From NCBI GenBank assembly GCA_900548585.1, contig URLI01000047.1, positions 1 through 12,794 of the forward strand: a stretch of DNA of 12,794 nt, written 5' to 3'. Shown piece after piece: positions 1 to 6,288 of the stretch. Each line of letters begins with the position of its first letter. Position 1 is the stretch's first letter. The position numbers and the translations under genes were made by a program. The notes beneath the pieces were generated by a model. That model made no database searches and was not told where the DNA came from. It saw only the letters and a list, made by a program, of their open reading frames with translations. The stretch is from an uncultured Prevotella sp. Lineage in GTDB: Bacteria; Bacteroidota; Bacteroidia; Bacteroidales; Bacteroidaceae.

Positions 1-20
1 TTCGGGCTTTGTGATATGTT

Positions 21-50
21 AAAAGAGGGTGTGCCAATTTTGACACACCC
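21..50 (-). terminator. Terminator-like hairpin downstream of the aminotransferase operon
   Basis: A perfect 7-bp stem (GGGTGTG at 27-33 with CACACCC at 44-50) encloses a 10-nt loop. Read on the minus strand, the stem is followed at once by TCTTTTAA, a short T-rich tail, whereas no T-run follows it on the plus strand. It lies about 180 nt past the stop of the minus-strand aminotransferase, so it could end the omega-amidase-iorAB-aminotransferase transcript. The T-tract is short and interrupted, so termination is inferred. Confidence 0.5.
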
Positions 51-107
51 CCATTATGAAAGACGGCTAATATTGGATGCTTACGAAATAACACTGCATC
101 AATATAA

Positions 108-161
108 AATTTACGTCCAATTCGCGTTAATTATTCTTTTAACGTAAATTGGACGTAAATT
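108..161. repeat. 23-bp near-perfect inverted repeat with 8-nt loop
   Basis: Arms at 108-130 and 139-161 match at 21 of 23 positions; the two mismatches are adjacent (CG at 123-124 against TA in the other arm). The loop is TTATTCTT. The right arm itself contains ACGTAAATT twice, 11 nt apart (142-150 and 153-161). Further copies stand at 174-182 and, inverted, at 212-220, giving five copies in about 115 nt. Neither strand has a T-tract right after the stem, so this does not look like a simple intrinsic terminator. It may be a dispersed palindromic repeat, a transcript-end structure of the minus-strand operon, or a protein-binding array. Confidence 0.75.
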
Positions 162-228
162 ATATGTGCAATAACGTAAATTGTTATTTATTTCAACGCT
201 GATTACTTGTGAATTTACGTTGGACGCG

Positions 229-1539
229 TCACGCGGGATTGTTCTCTGCGAACAGTTTCATGCGTTCTTCAAGTTGCGCATACTGGTGATCCTCAATGAA
301 CGATGTGCATACACGCAGCCCCTCCTGTTGAGAGCCTGTTGTTATGAGGCAGATTGCACTCACGCCGTAGTACATCAGCTCGCGTGCCAGTTCACCGCTC
401 GTCATGCCCGGATAACCTATTGTGAAGTAGAAGCCGTCAGCTATTGGCTTGTCAAGGTCGCGGTCATATACGATGCGGAAGTTATGGCGGCAGAATATTT
501 CCTTCAGCTTGTGCGCACGCTCCCCATACACCTTTATCTCGTCGCGGAATTTGTATGTGCCGTCACATGCCGCGCCGAGCATGGCAGCCATGGCGTGCTG
601 TGCGCTGTGGCTCGTTCCGGACGATAGCGCGTAGAGCATACGTGTTGAGAAAACGAGGCCGAAGGGCAGTCCCTCGTAGCGTGCCGACAGGTCATCGTAG
701 TGCCGGCGGAACAGTTTGTCGCTGATGCAGGTCACGCCGATGCGCTCGCCTGCGTAACTGAAAGCCTTCGAGCCACTGATGAGCAGTATGTAGTTGTCGG
801 TATATTTTGCCACGCTGGGCTGGAACGGTGGTTGGAACGGACGGCTGAGATCCTGGCGGAAGTCCATTGCGAAATATGCCAGGTCTTCCATCACGATGGC
901 ATCATGGCGCGTCGCAAGTTCGCCGATGATGCGCAGTTCGTCGTCGTTGAAGCAAATCCAAGATGGGTTGTTAGGGTTGCTGTAAACGATGGCGCAGATG
1001 TTCCCCTTGGACAGGTAACCCTCCAGTTTCCCGCGCAGTTTTTCGCCACGGTAGTCATACACATCAAACGTCTCATATTTCACGCCCTGCACCTGCAGCT
1101 GCATCTTCTGCACCGGAAATCCGGGGTCGATGAACAGCACGGTGTCTTTCCTGTGGTCAGCCTGCGAGCATGTCAGGAACGACGCGAACGTGCCCTGCAT
1201 GCTTCCGCACACCGGCACGCATCCTTCCGGCTTTATGTCAATGTCTATGAAGGCCTTGACGAAGCGCGATGCCTGCCGTTTCAGTTCCGGATAGCCCTGT
1301 ATGTCGGGATAACTGTGTGCAATACCCTCCTGCAGTGACTTTATCTGTGCGTCCACTCCCACCTTTGCGGCAGGCAGTCCCGGTATTCCCATCTCCATCT
1401 TGATGAATTCCACGCCCGACTCTTTCTCTGCCATTGCCGCCACCTGCTTCACCTCGCGGATTGTGGCTTTGGCGAAGTCGCGTATTCCTAAGTTTTCAAC
1501 CAGCTTGTCAACAATTTCTTTCTTTATTGGAGTTTTCAT
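229..1539 (-). CDS. Class I/II PLP-dependent aminotransferase (probably aromatic)
   Basis: This is a fold-type I aminotransferase of 436 residues that transfers an amino group between an amino acid and a 2-oxoacid in the cytosol. The PLP motifs are in order: NPNNP at residues 188-192, ED at 218-219 followed by Tyr222 (Asp219 would hold the pyridine nitrogen), the Schiff-base lysine K258 in SGSKAFSYAGERIG, phosphate-contacting R266, and R409 in GLRVCTSF as the likely carboxylate clamp. The ATG at 1537-1539 was chosen because the 55 codons upstream are open but low in family character and run into iorB. It is the last gene of the minus-strand unit, 106 nt after iorB. Next to indolepyruvate oxidoreductase, an aromatic substrate (Trp, Phe, Tyr) is the likeliest role. 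The nearby omega-amidase would also fit a glutamine or methionine transaminase. The family is certain; the substrate is inferred. Confidence 0.92.
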   Translation of the reverse strand: MKTPIKKEIVDKLVENLGIRDFAKATIREVKQVAAMAEKESGVEFIKMEMGIPGLPAAKVGVDAQIKSLQEGIAHSYPDIQGYPELKRQASRFVKAFIDIDIKPEGCVPVCGSMQGTFASFLTCSQADHRKDTVLFIDPGFPVQKMQLQVQGVKYETFDVYDYRGEKLRGKLEGYLSKGNICAIVYSNPNNPSWICFNDDELRIIGELATRHDAIVMEDLAYFAMDFRQDLSRPFQPPFQPSVAKYTDNYILLISGSKAFSYAGERIGVTCISDKLFRRHYDDLSARYEGLPFGLVFSTRMLYALSSGTSHSAQHAMAAMLGAACDGTYKFRDEIKVYGERAHKLKEIFCRHNFRIVYDRDLDKPIADGFYFTIGYPGMTSGELARELMYYGVSAICLITTGSQQEGLRVCTSFIEDHQYAQLEERMKLFAENNPA

Positions 1540-1572
1540 TCGATTTTTTGATTGATAATTGCTAAATGAACA

Positions 1573-1638
1573 TTGGGAACTGGAAAGGGGAAATGCCTCA
1601 AGCCTTTTACTGCGGACTTCCCGGTTTCCATTTCCCAA
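1573..1638 (-). repeat. Imperfect inverted repeat / RNA hairpin between iorB and the aminotransferase gene
   Basis: Left arm 1573-1592 and right arm 1618-1638 pair in three blocks: 7 bp (TTGGGAA/TTCCCAA), a mismatch, 6 bp (TGGAAA/TTTCCA), a small internal loop, then 5 bp (GGGAA/TTCCC). That makes about 18 pairs around a 25-nt loop. It fills most of the only long gap in an otherwise tight operon. No T-run follows on the minus strand, so it need not terminate. It could be an attenuation, processing or stability element that tunes aminotransferase expression, or a dispersed repeat. Confidence 0.65.
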
Positions 1639-1645
1639 CCGTATG

Positions 1646-2218
1646 TTATTTCTGCTTGGCCTTGCCCAGTGCGAGAGCCTTGATGTTTGCCTCCACCACG
1701 GCATCGCCCTTGCGCCCGAACACCCGGCGTATGGCGTCTTCCAGTTTTGAGTATTCTATGTCGAGAGCCTTCTGCGCCGCGCCGAGCAGTATCATGTTTG
1801 CCGAGCGCGGGATGTTGTTCTCCTTTGCCAAACTTTCGATGTCGATGGATATTACGTTGTCAATTTTTGCCAGGTTGGCATTGATTACGTTTAAGTCAGG
1901 GTAGTTCGTTATGTTAACGAACGGTGTGCTTGACGTTATTATCCATCCGTCCTTGCTCAGATATGGCAGGTAGCGCAGAGCCTCCATTGGCTCCATTGAT
2001 ATTATCACGTTTGCACTTCCCTTTCCGATAAGGTCGCTGTCTATTGGCTCTGACGATATTCGCAGGTTCGACTGAACGTCTCCTCCCCTCTGGCTCATGC
2101 CGTGCACCTCGGCCTGTTTGATGTAAAGGTTCTCGTTCATGGCTGCTTCGCCTATTATCGTTGCGATGGACAGGATGCCTTGTCCTCCCACGCCGCATAG
2201 TATTATGTCTGTTTTCAT
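1646..2218 (-). CDS. iorB: Indolepyruvate:ferredoxin oxidoreductase, beta subunit
   Basis: This is the small subunit (190 aa) of the cytosolic enzyme that oxidatively decarboxylates arylpyruvates such as indolepyruvate to arylacetyl-CoA, reducing ferredoxin. It belongs to the pyruvate:ferredoxin oxidoreductase gamma-domain family. Residues 1-20 carry the typical opening with GVGGQGIL, followed by QAEVHGMSQRGGDVQSNLR at about residues 35-53. The length is normal for IorB. It has a single cysteine (C8), so it binds no iron-sulfur cluster itself. It begins 31 nt after iorA on the same strand, as expected for subunits made together. The ATG at 2216-2218 is the natural start because the conserved MKTDIILCGVGGQG begins there. 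Confidence 0.95.
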   Translation of the reverse strand: MKTDIILCGVGGQGILSIATIIGEAAMNENLYIKQAEVHGMSQRGGDVQSNLRISSEPIDSDLIGKGSANVIISMEPMEALRYLPYLSKDGWIITSSTPFVNITNYPDLNVINANLAKIDNVISIDIESLAKENNIPRSANMILLGAAQKALDIEYSKLEDAIRRVFGRKGDAVVEANIKALALGKAKQK

Positions 2219-2249
2219 TTTAGATTTACATTTTTACGGATTTACCAGG

Positions 2250-3872
2250 TTATTTCTTTTCCGCAGCCTTCTTCTGCTTCAGGTGACGTTTCATTGTCTG
2301 TACGCACTCGCGCCTCGGGATTATCACAGAAGTGCCCTTGTAGTTTATCTCCTCGCGCATGATGCGTGTTATCTCCGCCATGTTCTTCGGCAGTGGCACT
2401 ACAACGTGAAGATGCTCGTCGCTCAGACCCAGTCCCCGGCAGATGGCCTCGTACTTGTTTGTTCCGGCCGAGTCCTGTCCTCCCGTCATTCCGGTTGTGA
2501 GGTTGTCGCTGATGATAACCGTGATGTTGGCGTTCTCATTGATTGCGTCTAACAGTCCGGTCATTCCAGAATGTGTGAACGTTGAGTCGCCGATGACAGC
2601 CACCGCCGGCCACTGTCCTGCGTCTGCCGCGCCTTTTGCCATTGTGATGCTGGCTCCCATGTCAACGCAGGCGTGTATTGCGCGGAACGGTGGCATGAAG
2701 CCGAGCGTGTAGCAGCCGATGTCGCCGAACACGCGTGCGTCCTTGTACTCGCGCAGCACCTCGTTCAGTGCGTTGTACATGTCCCTGTGTCCGCAGCCCT
2801 TGCAGAGTGCTGGTGGGCGTGGCGCCACGTCCTCGCACGTCGCGTAGTTTCCGCCGACCTCCATACCGAGGGCTTTCTTCACCACGTCAGGGTTCAGCTC
2901 GCCGGTGCGTGGCAGCTCGCCGGTCAGGCGGCCTTTCACCACCGTGTTACCGTCCATCACGCCGCGCAGCATTTCCTCTATGAAAGGCTGCCCTTCCTCG
3001 ACCACGAGCACCGAGTCGCAATCGTCGCACATGCGCCTGACGAGCTTCTTGGGCAGCGGATATTGTGAAATCTTCAGTATGGGATATGGGCATCCGTCCG
3101 TGAAGCACTCGTTGACATAGTTGAAGCCTATGCCGCTTGCTATTATGCCCATTGATTTGGCAGCATCGCCCTTGCCCTCGTAGTATTTGTTGTAGGGAGA
3201 GGCGGCGGCGTCAGCCTCAAGCTCGGCCTGCTGTGCCGTCACGATGTCGTTGCGCTTGCGTGCGTTTGCCGGCAGCAGCACCCAGTTTGCCGCTGTTGAG
3301 TTGTAGTTCATCTCGTTCTCCTTGCGTGCTTCGGTTGCCACATTCACCACGGCGCGCGAGTGTGCCATTCGCGTTGTGACACGCATCAGCACCGGCAGGC
3401 GCTGCTGTTCCGAGTATTCGAAAGCCACGGCCATCATGTCGTATGCCTCCTGCTGCGAGCTCGGTTCGAACGTCGGGATCATTGCGAACTTGCCGTAGAA
3501 GCGTGAGTCCTGCTCGTCCTGCGATGAGTGCATTGACGGGTCGTCGGCCACAACCACCACGATGCCGCCGTTGACACCTGTTATGCCTGAGTTGACGAAG
3601 GGGTCTGCGCATACGTTAAGTCCCACGTGTTTCATGCATACCATTGCGCGCTTGCCCATGAACGACATTCCGAGCGCGGCCTCCATGGCCGTTTTCTCGT
3701 TAGTACTCCAGCGGCTATGCACGCCGCGCTCCTTGGCAATCTTGTCACCTTGTATAAACTCGGTGATTTCGGTCGAGGGCGTCCCAGGATAGGCATACAC
3801 TCCGGACAGTCCGGCATGTATCGCACCTAATGCAATCGCCTCGTCGCCCAGCAAAAGTTTTTTTTCTGTCAT
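2250..3872 (-). CDS. iorA: Indolepyruvate:ferredoxin oxidoreductase, alpha subunit (short form)
   Basis: This is the large catalytic subunit (540 aa) that binds thiamine diphosphate and decarboxylates arylpyruvates with CoA and ferredoxin. The N-terminal pyrimidine-binding domain includes AYPGTPSTE (27-35). The TPP-binding domain starts near 355 with CKGCGHRD and carries GDIGC (383-387), GDSTFTHSG (428-436) and SDN (455-457). C357, C360, C387 and C523 lie where single-cluster 2-oxoacid oxidoreductases bind their 4Fe-4S cluster. The protein ends 17 residues after C523 in a Lys-rich tail, so it lacks the C-terminal two-cluster ferredoxin domain of the longer (about 620-650 aa) archaeal IorA. 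It starts 24 nt after the omega-amidase gene and precedes iorB. The enzyme can in principle run backwards, carboxylating arylacetyl-CoA for aromatic amino acid synthesis; the direction here is unknown. Confidence 0.95.
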   Translation of the reverse strand: MTEKKLLLGDEAIALGAIHAGLSGVYAYPGTPSTEITEFIQGDKIAKERGVHSRWSTNEKTAMEAALGMSFMGKRAMVCMKHVGLNVCADPFVNSGITGVNGGIVVVVADDPSMHSSQDEQDSRFYGKFAMIPTFEPSSQQEAYDMMAVAFEYSEQQRLPVLMRVTTRMAHSRAVVNVATEARKENEMNYNSTAANWVLLPANARKRNDIVTAQQAELEADAAASPYNKYYEGKGDAAKSMGIIASGIGFNYVNECFTDGCPYPILKISQYPLPKKLVRRMCDDCDSVLVVEEGQPFIEEMLRGVMDGNTVVKGRLTGELPRTGELNPDVVKKALGMEVGGNYATCEDVAPRPPALCKGCGHRDMYNALNEVLREYKDARVFGDIGCYTLGFMPPFRAIHACVDMGASITMAKGAADAGQWPAVAVIGDSTFTHSGMTGLLDAINENANITVIISDNLTTGMTGGQDSAGTNKYEAICRGLGLSDEHLHVVVPLPKNMAEITRIMREEINYKGTSVIIPRRECVQTMKRHLKQKKAAEKK

Positions 3873-3896
3873 TTCTTAATATAGGTATTTAGTTAG

Positions 3897-4655
3897 TTAA
3901 ACGTGTATTATATCAGCATCTTTCAGTACGGGGAATTTCTTTCGGAAGGCGCGCAGCGTTTCCATGTCTATGTCTGCCGTCGCGGCACATTCCTCATTGT
4001 CTCGGCATACGGCTATGTTGTTGCCGTAAGGGTCTGCCACGAGCGAGTTCCCGCAGTACCCGCAGTCCGGGTCGCGCCCCGTCCTGTTCACTCCCGCCAC
4101 ATAGCACTGGTTCTCTATCGCGCGTGCGTGCAGAAGTGTGTCCCATGCGCCTATGCGGCTTTCCGGCCACGATGCCACATATATCGCCATGTCGTAGTCG
4201 CCGTGGTTCCTGCTGAACACCGGAAAGCGCAGGTCGTAGCACACCTGGAGCAAGATCCTCACTCCCCGCCATTCCGTCACCACCCGCTTCTCGCCTCTTG
4301 TGAAGTGCCTGTCCTCGCCTGCGAAGGAGAAAAGGTGACGCTTGTCATACGCCGTGACGTCACCGCCCGGCCTGACGAAATACATCCGGTTGAAAAACCT
4401 CGTTCCGCATCTCACGGCCACGCTTCCTGCTATGGCGGCATCCTTCTCGGTTGCCTTGCGGCACATCCATCCGAGGGTCTCGCCGTCTTCGTCCTCGGCC
4501 ATGTTTTCCGTATCCATGGAAAAGCCGGTCGTGAACATCTCCGGAAAGATGTAAAGGTCCGCGCCCGGTGTCACGTCAATCATCGCATCTGCTTTCCTGA
4601 CATTGCCGGTGCGGTCTCCCCACGCCATATCCATTTGCAGAATAGTTGTTTTCAT
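3897..4655 (-). CDS. Nitrilase-family omega-amidase (YafV-like)
   Basis: This is a C-N hydrolase of 252 aa, close to the 256 aa of E. coli YafV. The catalytic triad is visible: E39 in FPEMFTTGF, K105 in YDKRHLF and C139 in QVCYDLRFP. The FPEMFTTGFSM and CYDLRFPVFSRN contexts are typical of the omega-amidase branch, which hydrolyses alpha-ketoglutaramate or alpha-ketosuccinamate to the dicarboxylate and ammonia in the cytosol. That reaction removes the product of glutamine or asparagine transamination. The ATG at 4653-4655 was chosen because MKTTILQMD matches the family start, while the 30 upstream codons lie in the promoter region. It is first in the unit with iorA, iorB and an aminotransferase, suggesting a coupled transaminase and omega-amidase pathway. 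The family is well supported; the exact substrate is inferred. Confidence 0.9.
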   Translation of the reverse strand: MKTTILQMDMAWGDRTGNVRKADAMIDVTPGADLYIFPEMFTTGFSMDTENMAEDEDGETLGWMCRKATEKDAAIAGSVAVRCGTRFFNRMYFVRPGGDVTAYDKRHLFSFAGEDRHFTRGEKRVVTEWRGVRILLQVCYDLRFPVFSRNHGDYDMAIYVASWPESRIGAWDTLLHARAIENQCYVAGVNRTGRDPDCGYCGNSLVADPYGNNIAVCRDNEECAATADIDMETLRAFRKKFPVLKDADIIHV

Positions 4656-4734
4656 AGTATTTCCGATTGCGTGAAATTCTGTTCGCTTCTTGTATTTCAA
4701 CTCGGAAAACAGCAATGTATTGCCTTTGCGACTG

Positions 4735-4742
4735 CAAAGATG
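4735..4742 (-). promoter_or_regulatory. Possible -7 element for the omega-amidase-iorAB operon
   Basis: Read on the minus strand this is CATCTTTG, one base off the Bacteroidota -7 consensus TAnnTTTG. It would place transcription start about 75 nt upstream of the omega-amidase ATG. The -33 position has only a T-rich stretch, without a clear TTTG, so the call is weak. A perfect dyad, CTTTGC-GACT-GCAAAG at 4724-4739, overlaps the box and could be an operator. Confidence 0.3.
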
Positions 4743-4781
4743 CAAAAAAAAATCGTAATAAGAAAATAAATTGGTAATTAT

Positions 4782-4812
4782 TTTGCTGTTTGCATACTAA
4801 TTACTACCTTTG
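4782..4812 (+). promoter_or_regulatory. Bacteroidota-type promoter of infC-rpmI-rplT
   Basis: TTTG at 4782-4785 and TACCTTTG at 4805-4812 match the -33 and -7 elements of the Bacteroides primary sigma factor, with 19 nt between them. The predicted transcription start near 4816-4817 leaves a leader of about 33 nt before the infC ATG. This leader is too short for the large leader structures known to bind L20 in Firmicutes. Confidence 0.7.
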
Positions 4813-4849
4813 CAGGCGATTTTCGAAAATGGACACTTAATAATATTTG

Positions 4850-5545
4850 ATGAAGAACGACAAGAAAGGTAACCAATACCGTATAAACGAGCAGATACAT
4901 GCTCGCGAGGTAAGAATTGTGGGGGATGACGGCTCAACCGTGATGCCTACTCGGCAGGCATTGGACATAGCGCGCCAGCAGGATGTTGACCTCGTGGAAA
5001 TATCCCCTAATGCAAATCCTCCCGTATGCCGGCTCATCAACTATTCGAAATTCCTCTACCAGCAGAAGAAGCGTGCCAAGGAAATGAAGCAGAAGCAGGT
5101 GAAGCAGGACGTGAAGGAGATTCGCTTCGGGCCGCAGACCGACGAGCACGACTACAACTTCAAGCTGAAACATGCCACGGAGTTCCTGAAGGACGGCAAC
5201 AAGGTGCGTGCGTACGTTTTCTTCCGTGGACGCTCCATACTGTTCAAGGAGCAGGGCGAGGTCCTCTTGCTGCGTTTCGCAAACGACCTGGAGGAGTACG
5301 GCAAGGTGGAGCAGATGCCGAGCCTTGAGGGAAAGAAGATGTTCCTCTACATCACTCCGAAGAAGGCCGGCGTGGCAAAGAAGAGCCAGCAGAAGCGTGA
5401 CCGTGAGCGCATCGAGGCTGACGCGAAGGTCAGCAAGGTGCAGCAGGAAGAGGAGCAGGCTGAGGAGAAAGGCGGGTTGTTCGCAAACGTGAAAGGCGGC
5501 GGCGACATCCTGAGGAAGTTGAAGGAAAGCAACATCGAGGAATAA
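4850..5545 (+). CDS. infC: Translation initiation factor IF-3
   Basis: IF-3 (231 aa) binds the 30S subunit, prevents premature 50S joining and monitors the start codon and initiator tRNA. The N domain (about residues 8-78) starts with YRINEQI and includes LVEISPNANPPVCRL. The C domain (about 84-172) includes VKEIRFGPQTDEHDYNFK and FFRGRSILFKEQG. A charged tail of about 60 residues (172-231) follows, making the protein longer than E. coli IF-3 (180 aa). The ATG at 4850 was chosen; an in-frame TTG sits directly before it, and the AUU start used in enterobacteria is not in frame here. It leads the infC-rpmI-rplT operon under its own promoter. The usual upstream neighbour thrS is absent; the divergent omega-amidase gene is there instead. 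Confidence 0.98.
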   Translation: MKNDKKGNQYRINEQIHAREVRIVGDDGSTVMPTRQALDIARQQDVDLVEISPNANPPVCRLINYSKFLYQQKKRAKEMKQKQVKQDVKEIRFGPQTDEHDYNFKLKHATEFLKDGNKVRAYVFFRGRSILFKEQGEVLLLRFANDLEEYGKVEQMPSLEGKKMFLYITPKKAGVAKKSQQKRDRERIEADAKVSKVQQEEEQAEEKGGLFANVKGGGDILRKLKESNIEE

Positions 5546-5560
5546 AGTTCACGGGTGCGC

Positions 5561-5583
5561 GCAACGTCGGGTATATACGTTGC
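5561..5583 (+). promoter_or_regulatory. Hairpin in the infC-rpmI gap (possible L20 operator)
   Basis: A perfect 7-bp stem (GCAACGT at 5561-5567 with ACGTTGC at 5577-5583) with a 9-nt loop lies between the infC stop and the rpmI start. No T-run follows, so it should not terminate. In E. coli, L20 represses rpmI-rplT by binding RNA just before rpmI. A similar autoregulatory site here is plausible by position only; the L20-binding fold was not verified. Confidence 0.4.
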
Positions 5584-5618
5584 CGCCCCATTAATAATAA
5601 CTATCAAAACATAAAAAA

Positions 5619-5816
5619 ATGCCAAAAAGAAAGACAAATGCCGGCGCAAAGAAGCGTTTCCGTTTCACCGGCACCGGCAAGATAAAGCGCAAGCACGCTT
5701 ATCACAGCCACATCTTGACAAAGAAAACAAAGAAACAGAAGAGAAACCTTGCCCGCACTTCAATAGTTGACAGAAGCAACATGAAGCAGGTGCGTGAGTT
5801 GCTCTGCCTCCGTTAA
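5619..5816 (+). CDS. rpmI: 50S ribosomal protein L35
   Basis: This is a small, highly basic ribosomal protein of 65 aa, the usual size for L35 (bL35). It opens with MPKRKTNAGAKKRFRFTGTGK and continues with the conserved HAYHSHILTKKTKKQKRNL, both hallmarks of the family. It is a structural component of the large ribosomal subunit. It lies 73 nt after infC and 27 nt before rplT, the standard bacterial order. The start ATG at 5619 is preceded by an A-rich stretch and has no Shine-Dalgarno sequence, as is common in Bacteroidota. Confidence 0.98.
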   Translation: MPKRKTNAGAKKRFRFTGTGKIKRKHAYHSHILTKKTKKQKRNLARTSIVDRSNMKQVRELLCLR

Positions 5817-5825
5817 TCATTAATT

Positions 5826-5837
5826 AGGAAAGGAAAG
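5826..5837 (+). promoter_or_regulatory. Purine-rich ribosome binding site of rplT
   Basis: AGGAAAGGAAAG ends 6 nt before the rplT ATG. It resembles a Shine-Dalgarno site, whereas most other starts in this window are only AT-rich. It fixes the rplT start at 5844 and may keep L20 translation efficient inside the operon. Confidence 0.45.
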
Positions 5838-5843
5838 AAGACT

Positions 5844-6188
5844 ATGCCAAGATCAGTAAATCATGTTGCTTCAAGAGCAAAGAGAAAGAGAATCCTTAAA
5901 CTTACGCGCGGCTATTTCGGCGCACGCAAGAACGTATGGACAGTTGCAAAGAACACCTGGGAGAAAGGTCTCACTTACGCATACCGCGACCGCAAGAACA
6001 AGAAACGCACTTTCCGCGCGCTATGGATACAGCGTATCAATGCTGCCGCGCGCATCGAGGGAATGAGCTACTCGCAGTTGATGGGTGCCCTGCACAAGGC
6101 TGGCATCGAGATCAACCGCAAGGTGCTTGCCGACCTCGCACTCAACAACCCCGAGGCTTTCAAGGCCATCGTGGACAAGGTGAAATAA
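5844..6188 (+). CDS. rplT: 50S ribosomal protein L20
   Basis: L20 (bL20, 114 aa, normal length) binds 23S rRNA early in 50S assembly and in several bacteria represses its own operon by binding the mRNA. The N-terminal basic tail MPRSVNHVASRAKRKRILK and the segment GYFGARKNVWTVAKN are diagnostic. The globular C-terminal part includes WIQRINAAARIEGMSYSQLMGAL and ends in AFKAIVDKVK. It is the last gene of infC-rpmI-rplT and is followed 22 nt later by a strong terminator hairpin. Confidence 0.98.
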   Translation: MPRSVNHVASRAKRKRILKLTRGYFGARKNVWTVAKNTWEKGLTYAYRDRKNKKRTFRALWIQRINAAARIEGMSYSQLMGALHKAGIEINRKVLADLALNNPEAFKAIVDKVK

Positions 6189-6210
6189 GTGCAAGTCACA
6201 CGATAACAGG

Positions 6211-6250
6211 TATGCCGCCGGACAAATGATGTGTCTGGCGGCATATTTTG
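6211..6250 (+). terminator. Intrinsic terminator of infC-rpmI-rplT
   Basis: A 14-bp stem (6211-6224 with 6232-6245, one G-T wobble, GC-rich core GCCGCC) with a 7-nt loop is followed by TTTTGTTG. It begins 22 nt after the rplT stop. On the minus strand no T-run follows the stem, so it should work mainly for the ribosomal operon, though it may also slow transcripts arriving from tex. Confidence 0.85.
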
Positions 6251-6288
6251 TTGTCAATCATTTTCCGGTCGCATATCTGTTGCCGGGC

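Noticed and set aside
1540..1704. In-frame 55-codon extension upstream of the aminotransferase ATG
   Set aside because: It overlaps the 3' end of iorB and includes the hairpin region; the encoded residues do not resemble an aminotransferase N terminus, whereas MKTPIKKEIV does.
4656..4745. 30-codon N-terminal extension of the omega-amidase
   Set aside because: It lies in the promoter region and would precede the conserved first beta strand; the 252-aa form matches the family length.
3903..4769. 288-codon plus-strand open frame across the omega-amidase gene
   Set aside because: It is antisense to a clear nitrilase-family gene with an intact catalytic triad; its translation is rich in Val, His, Arg and Cys without any recognisable domain, as expected of a high-GC shadow frame.
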